A stretch of DNA of 64,000 nucleotides, taken from assembly GCF_004519405.1 (NCBI RefSeq), contig NZ_SGWI01000008.1:1-64000 (forward strand), given 5' to 3'. The translations under genes were made by a program, and so were the position numbers. Within the stretch, counting starts at the first letter, position 1. Each line of letters starts with the position of its first letter. The notes under the pieces are model-generated. The model ran no database searches, was not told the DNA's origin, and was given only the letters and a program-made list of their open reading frames with translations. Shown piece by piece: positions 57,467 through 64,000 of the stretch. This DNA comes from Pseudomonas sp. BCA17. GTDB taxonomy: Bacteria; Pseudomonadota; Gammaproteobacteria; Pseudomonadales; Pseudomonadaceae.

Positions 57467-59794
57467 TTACCCTGCATCTCTAGCGAGAGCTTGCATGTTA
57501 AATGTAAGAGGAAGTAAGCCTGCCCTTGTGAATCGATATCTCATATACGAGGAGATGTCATCCTCGTGAGAGGAGACAATTAATTGTCTATCCTTGAGTT
57601 CGCAACGTAGAAGATCTGTCAAAGATGCAATGTTTACCTCGTCCAGGGATTGGGACGGGTCGTCGATCATAATTATGGGGACGCCTGAGTAGACTCTATT
57701 CAACGAGAGGAAGAAGGCGAGACTCAATGCCGATATCTGGCCAGAGCTCATAGATAACATCGCATCGTGATCTGAAGATTCAGCAGTCGCAAACCTAAGT
57801 TGATTGCCGTCTTTGCTTTCAATGAATAGCCCAAGTCCGCGCTGATAGTTCTGAATTAGTCTTCCGCTGTATACGTGGAATACCAGTTCTATTTCAGATA
57901 TTGTGTGGTCGGAGTAAGCCTTTTCTACTCGTTCCAAGGTTCCGCGCAAGGATGCAACTCGCTCCTTGATTCTGCTTGTCGCTGTATTTTCCTTTCGGAT
58001 AGTATCCAGTCTTTGAGTGATGCCTATCAGTGTTGCACTCTTTGCTTCGTTTGCTTTAAGTGAAATGTACTTTAGTTTTGTCTCTAGCGCGTCGCGCTCT
58101 AATACATAGAAGTCTGCCTCGTCCTTGAAAGCGGTGGATATTACAGAACTCCACTGATCTGGAACGTCTGCAATTTCTTCTTGCTTTTGAGCGCGAAATA
58201 AAGCAATCAAATCCGCTAACCGCTTCTCCTCTTCCTCAGGATCTATCGTGTACGTGTCTGGGTAGAGGATCCCTCTTTTGGTAAGCTGGTCGCCGAGATC
58301 TTGTATTCGTTGAATTATCTCTTTATGCCGACGAAGCACCTGGTGAAGATCTGGATCATAGTTCGATCTTTCGAATTTTAGATCGCTAGTTACACGCGCA
58401 GTCAAAACTAATAAAGCCTTTGCTATCGATTCGATTACCTGTACAAGTTTTTTACCGTCCTCGCTTAGGCTCTCAGATAGCTTTTGGGCTCTTTTCTCTA
58501 TTGCAGAGAGTAGCTCTTCGTGCGTCTTCCAATCCTGCGAACACAGTGGGCAGGTATTGTCATTAGGATAAATTTTGAAATGCTTTTCGAGGAGTTCGTG
58601 TTTTAGCCTGCTAATTTCGGCAATAGCTGCTGCGTTCGCTGCTGAGGAAGAGTTTAATAGGTCGCGACTTTTAATCTGCTCTTCAAGGTCGGGAACCTCG
58701 TCAGGTTGCCAGCCAGGAGTTGTACGAATTTCATCAAACCCAATGCTCGCTGCACCCTTTTCCAGAGTCGACAGAGATAATGATAAAGAGTCGATATTGG
58801 ATTTTGTTACGGATAGCGCGGTGAGCTCTCCTGTGGTTTTGCCAACCTGGATTAGAGCTCGTAATAGATTGTTGTTTTTGGAGATGTAGTTCTCGATTTT
58901 TTCATTGGATATTCTAATTTTGATAGCTTGCTTTAAAGGCAGTAAATCGATTATGTTGCGTATCTCTGTGACATAATTGTCGTGAATTTCTTTTGAGTAT
59001 CCAGAAAATAATACTTCCTTGTCCCAGCTCGGTTGAATGTCGGCAGTGCTAAGCTTCTCGTATGCGGCACCTTCCAGCCCGTTCTCTAGCATTGCGCGGA
59101 GTGCTTGGCCTTCTCTATCAAGTCGAGACTCTTCTTCCTGGCGCTCTTTGCTGAGCCTCTGAGTTAATTTCTTTTCCAGGCGCTTGCACTTGCTAATTTC
59201 TGCAACTATAGCGCCTGATTGGATTAGGCTTTCAAGCGCCTTCTTTCGGTTATTTAGGCTGGTCGAAAAAAGATACTCATTCTGGCCTTGCTCTAGGTAG
59301 TTCAGAAAGGAGTAATTTTCTTGGAAGTTTTGTCCAAAAAGCTCGGCTATTAAATCATCGTTTTTCAGGTTTCCATCAGTAAAGTCGGATGATTCAAAGC
59401 TGTCTAACTTATAGAGTTTGAATAGCGAGAAATCGTTCGCCTTATTTTTGTCTTTTGGCCAGAGGCTTTCGCTTGGTGCATGTCTAGCGAGAATTATTTT
59501 TTCATCGTTTGACTTGAACTCAATTTTTATGTGGAGATCGTTGCCTTGGGATCGAACATTCCAGAATAAGTTGTCCTCATACTTCTTCTTCGTTCCAATC
59601 ATTACTTTATCGAAAAGGCGCTCAATTCTCGCTATTTTTCCTGTCAGGAGCAGTTCGATAGCATCAAAAATACTGGTCTTCCCGAAGCCGTTTGGGCCGT
59701 CTAAAGTTAAGAGTGAAGCGGACTCTAAATTCAGAGATATATTTTTGAATGCCTTAAAGCTGGCAATCTCAATCCGGGATATTTTCCAGTTCAT
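57467..59794 (-). CDS. SMC/RecF-like ATPase of a Lamassu/DdmABC-type system (LmuB/DdmC-like)
   Basis: A 775-residue ABC-type ATPase. It has Walker A GPNGFGKTS (33-41), a coiled-coil middle with a zinc hook CPLC (415-418), signature SMSSGQISALS (about 681-691) and Walker B VPIIMIDDPSQSLDE (around 711). It senses or bridges DNA ends in the family. It is the third gene of the operon, overlapping the middle gene by 26 nt. Its AT-rich composition differs from the flanking STAND gene. Confidence 0.82.
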   Translation of the reverse strand: MNWKISRIEIASFKAFKNISLNLESASLLTLDGPNGFGKTSIFDAIELLLTGKIARIERLFDKVMIGTKKKYEDNLFWNVRSQGNDLHIKIEFKSNDEKIILARHAPSESLWPKDKNKANDFSLFKLYKLDSFESSDFTDGNLKNDDLIAELFGQNFQENYSFLNYLEQGQNEYLFSTSLNNRKKALESLIQSGAIVAEISKCKRLEKKLTQRLSKERQEEESRLDREGQALRAMLENGLEGAAYEKLSTADIQPSWDKEVLFSGYSKEIHDNYVTEIRNIIDLLPLKQAIKIRISNEKIENYISKNNNLLRALIQVGKTTGELTALSVTKSNIDSLSLSLSTLEKGAASIGFDEIRTTPGWQPDEVPDLEEQIKSRDLLNSSSAANAAAIAEISRLKHELLEKHFKIYPNDNTCPLCSQDWKTHEELLSAIEKRAQKLSESLSEDGKKLVQVIESIAKALLVLTARVTSDLKFERSNYDPDLHQVLRRHKEIIQRIQDLGDQLTKRGILYPDTYTIDPEEEEKRLADLIALFRAQKQEEIADVPDQWSSVISTAFKDEADFYVLERDALETKLKYISLKANEAKSATLIGITQRLDTIRKENTATSRIKERVASLRGTLERVEKAYSDHTISEIELVFHVYSGRLIQNYQRGLGLFIESKDGNQLRFATAESSDHDAMLSMSSGQISALSLAFFLSLNRVYSGVPIIMIDDPSQSLDEVNIASLTDLLRCELKDRQLIVSSHEDDISSYMRYRFTRAGLLPLTFNMQALARDAG

Positions 59795-60443
59795 TTTTAA
59801 TCAATTCCTTGATTAGGTCGTCTGTGGCAATGTCATCAGTATCGTGTAGATCTTGCACTTTTTTATAAAGCTCTGTTAGGTCTGATTCTGCTACTGCAGC
59901 TTCTGCCTGAAGCTTTAATGGAACGAGTTCGCGCTTTTCATGGCTCAGTATGAGGAATGGGATCTTTATGAATATTTTTGCGGCAATACTGTAAGTGGAT
60001 GAGGAAAGAGGAGAATTCTTGTAAGAGTCAAATTGGCTCTTGTCTGATATGGTGCGTAGGAGGTCGGCGAACTCAAATCCAGTTAAGCAATCCTCCTCCT
60101 CTTTGGTATAGTAAAGGACGTACTTTTTGTAGTGGTACGCGTCTTCTTCAATTGCAAAAATTCTATTTTCTAGTTCTTTAAATTCTGAGAGTTTCTCTAG
60201 TCGTAGTAGGCAAATTAAGTCGCAGTTTTTCTTGAAAGCGGGGTGCTCGATGAACTCTTTAGGGGCGCCAAGAGAGGCTGCTTCGTTTAGTGATTCTGGA
60301 GGCTGCAGTTCTGTCATTTCATGTACAATCGCGAAGCGGGCTGCTTCCCCATGCAGGCGAAGAAAATAAGAAGAGTGCTCCGACTTATGAACTAAAGAGA
60401 ACTCTTGTTCCATTAATGCACTGCTGATTATTCCTTTAAGCAT
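59769..60443 (-). CDS. Middle component of the three-gene system (LmuC/DdmB-like)
   Basis: A 224-residue protein without a catalytic motif. It fits the middle-component role of ABC-three-component systems by position and size, sitting between nuclease and SMC-like ATPase. Its ATG overlaps the upstream gene by 8 nt (ATGCTTAA) and its 3' end overlaps the ATPase by 26 nt, so the three genes are tightly coupled. Function inferred from context only. Confidence 0.65.
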   Translation of the reverse strand: MLKGIISSALMEQEFSLVHKSEHSSYFLRLHGEAARFAIVHEMTELQPPESLNEAASLGAPKEFIEHPAFKKNCDLICLLRLEKLSEFKELENRIFAIEEDAYHYKKYVLYYTKEEEDCLTGFEFADLLRTISDKSQFDSYKNSPLSSSTYSIAAKIFIKIPFLILSHEKRELVPLKLQAEAAVAESDLTELYKKVQDLHDTDDIATDDLIKELIKNELENIPD

Positions 60444-61659
60444 TTAGCTTTCCTTCTGCCTCCAGTTTTGTTATCACATTGATGCTTAGTTCGCGAGTGA
60501 TCTTGTTGTCTTGGTCTTTCGATTCGTATTTTGGATCTGAGCCATCATTCTCTGTAATCTTTGTCTCGACGCAGAATGAATTGAGAGCGGAAAAGGCAAT
60601 CAAGTTGCGGTATTCAAAAAGGAGGGGTTGAAGCCTTCTGTTGTTTTTCATCTCCTCCCTGATCCTATCTACGCATGCGCGGCATTCGCGATCGCTTAAC
60701 AATGTTAGCGCTGTCGGTAGATAGAAATTTGAGTCAGAGTCCATATAGTGCGGCAGACGCTGGAGAATGGGGGCGATACAAAAGCCCTGAATTAACTCAG
60801 AATATCTTCCGATGTCTTCGTGTTGTATCTTTGAAAAGTTTTCGGAAGGCTTCATGACCTGGCAGAGGCGTTGGAGGTCTTCTGAGTTTAAGTTGTGCAG
60901 GTGTGAGAATAGATCTTGAGCTCGAAGATACTGCTTATCATTTATTTCTGGTAGCAGGTCATCAAGTGTTTTTTCGAGGTAGTCGAAGAGGTTCTTTCTT
61001 AACTCTGTTGCAAAATATTCGACATCATTTTGAAGCCCTTCGGATAAAAGGGCAGCTAGAAGTTTGGAAGCGTGTATGCGGTTCTCGAAAGCCGCCTTGT
61101 TCTCAGAAATCCCATCGATCTGATTTATTTTATGGATTTCTATAGCCTTACTACTGATACTTTCCGAAACTAGGCTGTAATTCTGGTCGGTGAGACGTTC
61201 GCTCGGTGGAAAGCCCTTGGTGTCATTAAATATGGTTTTTATTAGCTGTTTTGTAAATTCTTCTATTTCACTGAGTCCGCAGTGCCTTTGGCCGTTATAC
61301 TCATAAAATCTTACTATTTCACCGTTTCCTGGTTTGTAGTCCGACGTATCGTCTATTCTTACGGATAAGTGGAAGTACCGATTGGTTCCGGCTTTTCTAT
61401 GTTCATCAATCTCTGCGGATTTTTTTAGTGCCTTGGTGTAGCTACCTCTGGTTGACCCAACCTTGGCTTTAACTTGATGGGCGCTAAGAAGTTTTCCGTC
61501 TTTATATATTGCAAAGTCATCAGTGCTGTCTAATTGCAGCTCGAAGTCTCCCTCGCCCTCAATTATCAATTTTAAAGAATGATAAAGTGCGACCTTTCCC
61601 TGATATACAAACCCACTCCATGAGGAAATTGCGCTATTTGGCTCAGTTAATTCGCTCAA
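60436..61659 (-). CDS. Cap4-like nuclease subunit of the three-gene system (LmuA/DdmA-like)
   Basis: A 407-residue protein whose N-terminus has the Cap4/dsDNA-nuclease start (SSWSGFVYQGKVALYHSLK) and a PD-(D/E)XK pattern STDDFAIYKDG (D47/D48) with HQVKAKVG (Q62, K64). The rest is an unknown specificity part. The start is TTG at 61659 with AAGGGA 7 nt upstream. In DdmABC and Lamassu systems this subunit degrades plasmid or phage DNA when released by the SMC-like ATPase. First gene of the operon; a 10-bp palindrome lies upstream. Confidence 0.78.
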   Translation of the reverse strand: MSELTEPNSAISSWSGFVYQGKVALYHSLKLIIEGEGDFELQLDSTDDFAIYKDGKLLSAHQVKAKVGSTRGSYTKALKKSAEIDEHRKAGTNRYFHLSVRIDDTSDYKPGNGEIVRFYEYNGQRHCGLSEIEEFTKQLIKTIFNDTKGFPPSERLTDQNYSLVSESISSKAIEIHKINQIDGISENKAAFENRIHASKLLAALLSEGLQNDVEYFATELRKNLFDYLEKTLDDLLPEINDKQYLRAQDLFSHLHNLNSEDLQRLCQVMKPSENFSKIQHEDIGRYSELIQGFCIAPILQRLPHYMDSDSNFYLPTALTLLSDRECRACVDRIREEMKNNRRLQPLLFEYRNLIAFSALNSFCVETKITENDGSDPKYESKDQDNKITRELSINVITKLEAEGKLNA

Positions 61660-62206
61660 CGTGGAATCCCTTCGGTGGCTGCCTGATGTTGCGATGATAT
61701 CATTATGGGCGTGCGTGCCAATCCCCGCTTTGGTTTTAGATCAGGAAGAGAAGCTTGGTCTTCATGACGGCGAGGACGGCGTCAGGTCAAATCTCGCGCA
61801 GCTACGGCCTAAAGCTTTCGAATGGATGTGAGCGCTCGACGAGCTCAGCCATTCGGTGGATGGTAGATACCGCCGCGGGCAGATTGGTGCTGCGGGAGAG
61901 CCCCGCCCGACGTATCAATGGCGATAACCTCACTTCGTGGGTTGCGAGCAGAGAGTGAGTGCTCCAAAGATAAGCGCTTCATGGTGATCACCAATCGTTG
62001 ACGGAGCCGACGAAGTCGGCCTCTCAGCGGGCTGCTTGCCATTGCTCGGGGACTCTGTATCCCGCCCCCTGAAGGGCGTAATGGAGCCATATAGGGGGAG
62101 AGGGCTTTATGGTGAGATGGGCTAGTGGTGCGGATACGGTGTCGTGTTGCAGCTGCTACCATGCTGTTTCAAGGTTTTAATAGGTGCTCTGGTATGAAAC
62201 GTCATC
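61660..62206. other. Intergenic region upstream of the three-gene operon
   Basis: No convincing gene in 547 nt. It holds ATGATATCAT (61694-61703), a palindrome 35 nt before the operon start that may be an operator or -10 region. It also has GGTGATCACC (61983-61992) and the hairpin GCCGAC-GAA-GTCGGC (62006-62020). Short ORFs on either strand look like chance or gene debris. Confidence 0.5.
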
Positions 62207-63625
62207 TTAATGGCTCGTATTGGCGGCGTTCCTGATGTCGTTCTCATGTTGCTCCAACTGCTCTTTGGCACTTGTATTGAAGACGCCGCAGGCAATCATT
62301 TCCTGCGCTTCTTTGGGTCTGCCGTAATATGAGGCTGAAATACTCTTGAGAAGGATATCTGAGTAACGGGCGTCTTCGACATAATCCCCTACATCTCCAG
62401 AGATGGTTATTGATCGAGCGCTCATGGATTTGACTGCTGAGAGTGAAAACGGGCTTTCCGGCTTCACCAGTTCATAGTTATGCCTCTGACTCAGTAACTT
62501 GGATAGCTCTCGGGCTTGCATGAGCATAAGTTCGGACACTGACTGATTATTGTTTTGTCGAGCCGCTACCAACACATTTGCCTGCATCGACCTTAGCCCC
62601 GGAAGAATGAAGTCTCGAAGCGTGAAATAGAATTGGAGCTGCTGAATTTCTGCTTCCTCTGCCGGAGATCGCAACCCCTTTAGTATTTCCGTCGAGACAT
62701 CCTGATTCGCGGGTGGGCATAAGGCTCTGTGGCTGCGGATCATTCCGTCTTCAAAGGTCTGCGTCATCATCACAGTGACTAATCCTTGACGGTAATCTTC
62801 TTGCAGTAGGCCCAGCAGCTCGTTCAGCTGGTCGAACGCCTGGGCGTTGATCTTGACGCCTGCTTGTTTCACGTGCAGCTCAATAGCCTTCAGCTTTTTC
62901 TCCACAGGTACCGTGCAGAACTGCTGGAATTCATACGAAAAGGTAAACACGTTGTTATTCAACGCGCCTAGGCATCGGTCATAAATATCAATCAGCTCTT
63001 CATTGAGTGTGATGAATTCGTCGAGCCCCTTATTCGTGGCGTCGCGTTGCTGAGTTACTTTGTTCTCATAGGAAAAGTACTGATGGACGCCGATGACGCT
63101 TGTCAGCATCAGCGCAGCGGCGAGTCCAGCACGAAACGCCCAGTGCCGGCTGGATACGTTTGGCTTGAAGTGAGGATAGAAAGCGTCTTGGATGTCTTTG
63201 TGTTGACGGATAAGATTTTCGATTGAGTGCCAGCCCCATATCTCGACAGCGCAGTGATTCGTCGCTTGGCGCTGCTCGGTGATTATCAGTGCATGGTCGA
63301 TCAATTTCCGGTCATGCGGCCCCGTGGTCAGCACCAAGAACAGATCGATTTCGTGGGGAAACGTTGCCGTTTCCGCCACAGCATCATCTAAGCCTTTAGG
63401 CGTTAGGGGTTTTCCATAACTACCGCTGCGTCCTTTGCATTGGATAGCGATCAGGCGACCATCATCCAGCCGGCAGTAAGCATCAACGCCGTCTTGTCTT
63501 TGGCCACCGCGGCCGTACGAATCGAAACGCTTACCGTATAGCGTGGACATCAATGCCTCACAGAGGCGTTCGAATTGCTGCCAGTCGGCAGGAATGTTGT
63601 AGCTGGCTGCGTGAGGAGCGGTCAT
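62207..63625 (-). CDS. Membrane-anchored PD-(D/E)XK nuclease
   Basis: From ATG 63625 the protein has 472 residues (frame open to 63670 through TTG). The N-terminal nuclease module has YGRGGQRQDGVDAY (D48) and AIQCKG (Q62, K64), then VLTTGPHDRKL. One membrane helix follows (about 162-183), then a long helical region with coiled-coil character and no known motif. It is closely related over its first 150 residues to the 47578-48741 protein. A membrane-linked nuclease suggests action at DNA entry, which is inference. Confidence 0.72.
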   Translation of the reverse strand: MTAPHAASYNIPADWQQFERLCEALMSTLYGKRFDSYGRGGQRQDGVDAYCRLDDGRLIAIQCKGRSGSYGKPLTPKGLDDAVAETATFPHEIDLFLVLTTGPHDRKLIDHALIITEQRQATNHCAVEIWGWHSIENLIRQHKDIQDAFYPHFKPNVSSRHWAFRAGLAAALMLTSVIGVHQYFSYENKVTQQRDATNKGLDEFITLNEELIDIYDRCLGALNNNVFTFSYEFQQFCTVPVEKKLKAIELHVKQAGVKINAQAFDQLNELLGLLQEDYRQGLVTVMMTQTFEDGMIRSHRALCPPANQDVSTEILKGLRSPAEEAEIQQLQFYFTLRDFILPGLRSMQANVLVAARQNNNQSVSELMLMQARELSKLLSQRHNYELVKPESPFSLSAVKSMSARSITISGDVGDYVEDARYSDILLKSISASYYGRPKEAQEMIACGVFNTSAKEQLEQHENDIRNAANTSH

Positions 63626-63808
63626 TGAACAATTGGTCTCGTAGGTTGAGCGCGGTGTTCGGCAGTACAAAGGCTGTAGATGGCCTTTGGCCGGCGCTCA
63701 GTGAGTCTACGGCAGGTGATGGATCGCGTTCATCCCAAGTCAGTGTCAATGCTCATAGGGAGTATCGCCTACGGGCGACGGGCGACGGGCGACGCTGAAA
63801 CGAGCAAA

Positions 63809-63818
63809 ATGTAAACAA
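63809..63818 (+). repeat. Right-end recombination repeat, inner
   Basis: ATGTAAACAA, identical to the left inner repeat (40638) at 9 of 10 positions and in the same orientation. Confidence 0.55.
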
Positions 63819-63838
63819 CCCGCCCCGTTGCAGGGGGC

Positions 63839-63848
63839 TTATTTACAT
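63839..63848 (+). repeat. Right-end recombination repeat, outer
   Basis: TTATTTACAT, the inverse of the inner repeat with one mismatch and 20 nt between them. It is followed by CTTTT, like the left outer repeat. Confidence 0.55.
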
Positions 63849-63966
63849 CTTTTCTGTTCGGAGATCGTTATGTGCGTCCAACTCCTTGATTTTCAAAGGG
63901 TATGCGACCTGTTTACGCTCTCCATGTATACAGAACCGTTCTAAGGTCTAAAGACCCGGAACAAGC

Positions 63967-64000
63967 AAAACCCCCGATGGCTAAACCCTCGGGGGTTTTT
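63967..64000. terminator. Terminator at the right edge
   Basis: AAAACCCCCGA (63967-63977) and TCGGGGGTTTT (63989-63999) form an 11-bp stem with A and T runs on either side, so it can work in both directions. It may belong to the host flank. Confidence 0.85.

Larger units (their letters stand above)
40581..63848. mobile_element. GInt-type genomic island carrying defence genes
   Basis: The left limit is set by the ssb terminator and the TTGTTTACAG repeat. The right limit is set by a matching repeat pair at 63809-63848. The left end is the ginABCD operon, the hallmark of GInt islands: three tyrosine recombinases plus a small coiled-coil protein, an operon followed by cargo. The cargo (46010-63625) consists of regulators, nucleases and NTPases with no core metabolic gene. 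The right boundary is inferred because no host gene is visible to the right. Confidence 0.8.
63626..64000. other. Right end region of the island
   Basis: No gene of normal size. It includes a heptamer tandem repeat (ACGGGCG, about 3.4 copies, 63771-63794) and the right-end repeats (63809-63848). A 24-codon ORF (63870-63944) has GGAG upstream, and a third TTTAC-like motif (CTGTTTACGC) lies near 63909. The terminator at the edge is listed separately. Confidence 0.4.

Noticed and set aside
61845..62162. 105-residue minus-strand ORF
   Set aside because: Arg/Ser/Pro-rich composition with no motif and no clear ribosome-binding site; likely chance or debris.
40581..63848. Prophage
   Set aside because: No capsid, tail, terminase or lysis genes; the recombinases are gin-type and the cargo is defence-like.
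63870..63944. 24-codon ORF with GGAG before it
   Set aside because: Too short to support; could be a leader peptide but nothing downstream is visible to test that.

Overview
The window is a piece of a Pseudomonas chromosome, most like the P. fluorescens group. The evidence is the gene order birA-coaX-SPOR gene-tRNAs-secE-nusG-rplKAJL-rpoBC-rpsL-rpsG-fusA-tuf-S10/spc/alpha ribosomal clusters-katA-ferritin-uvrA-MFS-ssb. This matches the Pseudomonas core order, and the protein lengths are those usual in the genus (RpoB 1357, RpoC 1399, UvrA 944 residues). No rRNA gene is visible. A terminator at the left edge fits the end of a transcript entering from outside, possibly an rRNA operon.

Bases 1 to about 40,580 are conserved core. 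First come birA, coaX and a small SPOR membrane protein. Four tRNA genes (Tyr, Gly, Thr, Trp) follow, then secE-nusG, the L11/L1/L10/L12 genes, and rpoB-rpoC. The str operon (rpsL, rpsG, fusA, tuf) is next, then the S10, spc and alpha clusters (rpsJ to rplQ). I can read sigma70-type promoters for the Tyr tRNA, the Trp tRNA-secE unit, rpsL, rpsJ, rpsH (weaker) and rpsM, and hairpin terminators between units. katA and a ferritin form an oxidative-stress/iron pair. uvrA is divergent from an MFS gene and ssb, with a LexA-like box between them. The second tuf copy often found between tRNA-Thr and tRNA-Trp is absent; a terminator stands there.

Bases about 40,581 to 63,848 are a genomic island inserted right after the ssb terminator. 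It begins with three consecutive large tyrosine recombinases and a small coiled-coil protein. These overlap each other by exactly 8 nt, which is the ginABCD operon diagnostic of GInt elements. Matching TTGTTTACA/TGTAAACAA-type repeats lie at both ends and probably mark the recombination sites.

The cargo looks like an antiphage defence island. From left to right it holds an XRE regulator with a palindrome in front of it, two small unknown proteins, and a PD-(D/E)XK nuclease fusion with a coupled small ORF. Then come an HNH nuclease, an unknown 605-residue protein with a possible nuclease motif, and a very large nuclease-STAND NTPase protein of the Avs type. A three-gene nuclease/middle component/SMC-like ATPase operon (Lamassu or DdmABC type, an ABC-three-component system) follows. 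Last is a membrane-anchored nuclease whose N-terminal domain is a close relative of the first nuclease fusion. Base composition changes between these modules (the three-gene operon is visibly AT-rich), which suggests separate acquisitions.

Likely novelty: the two related nuclease modules with unrelated, unrecognised C-terminal halves at opposite ends of the cargo, and the 605-residue protein. No host gene is visible to the right of the island, so its right boundary is inferred.
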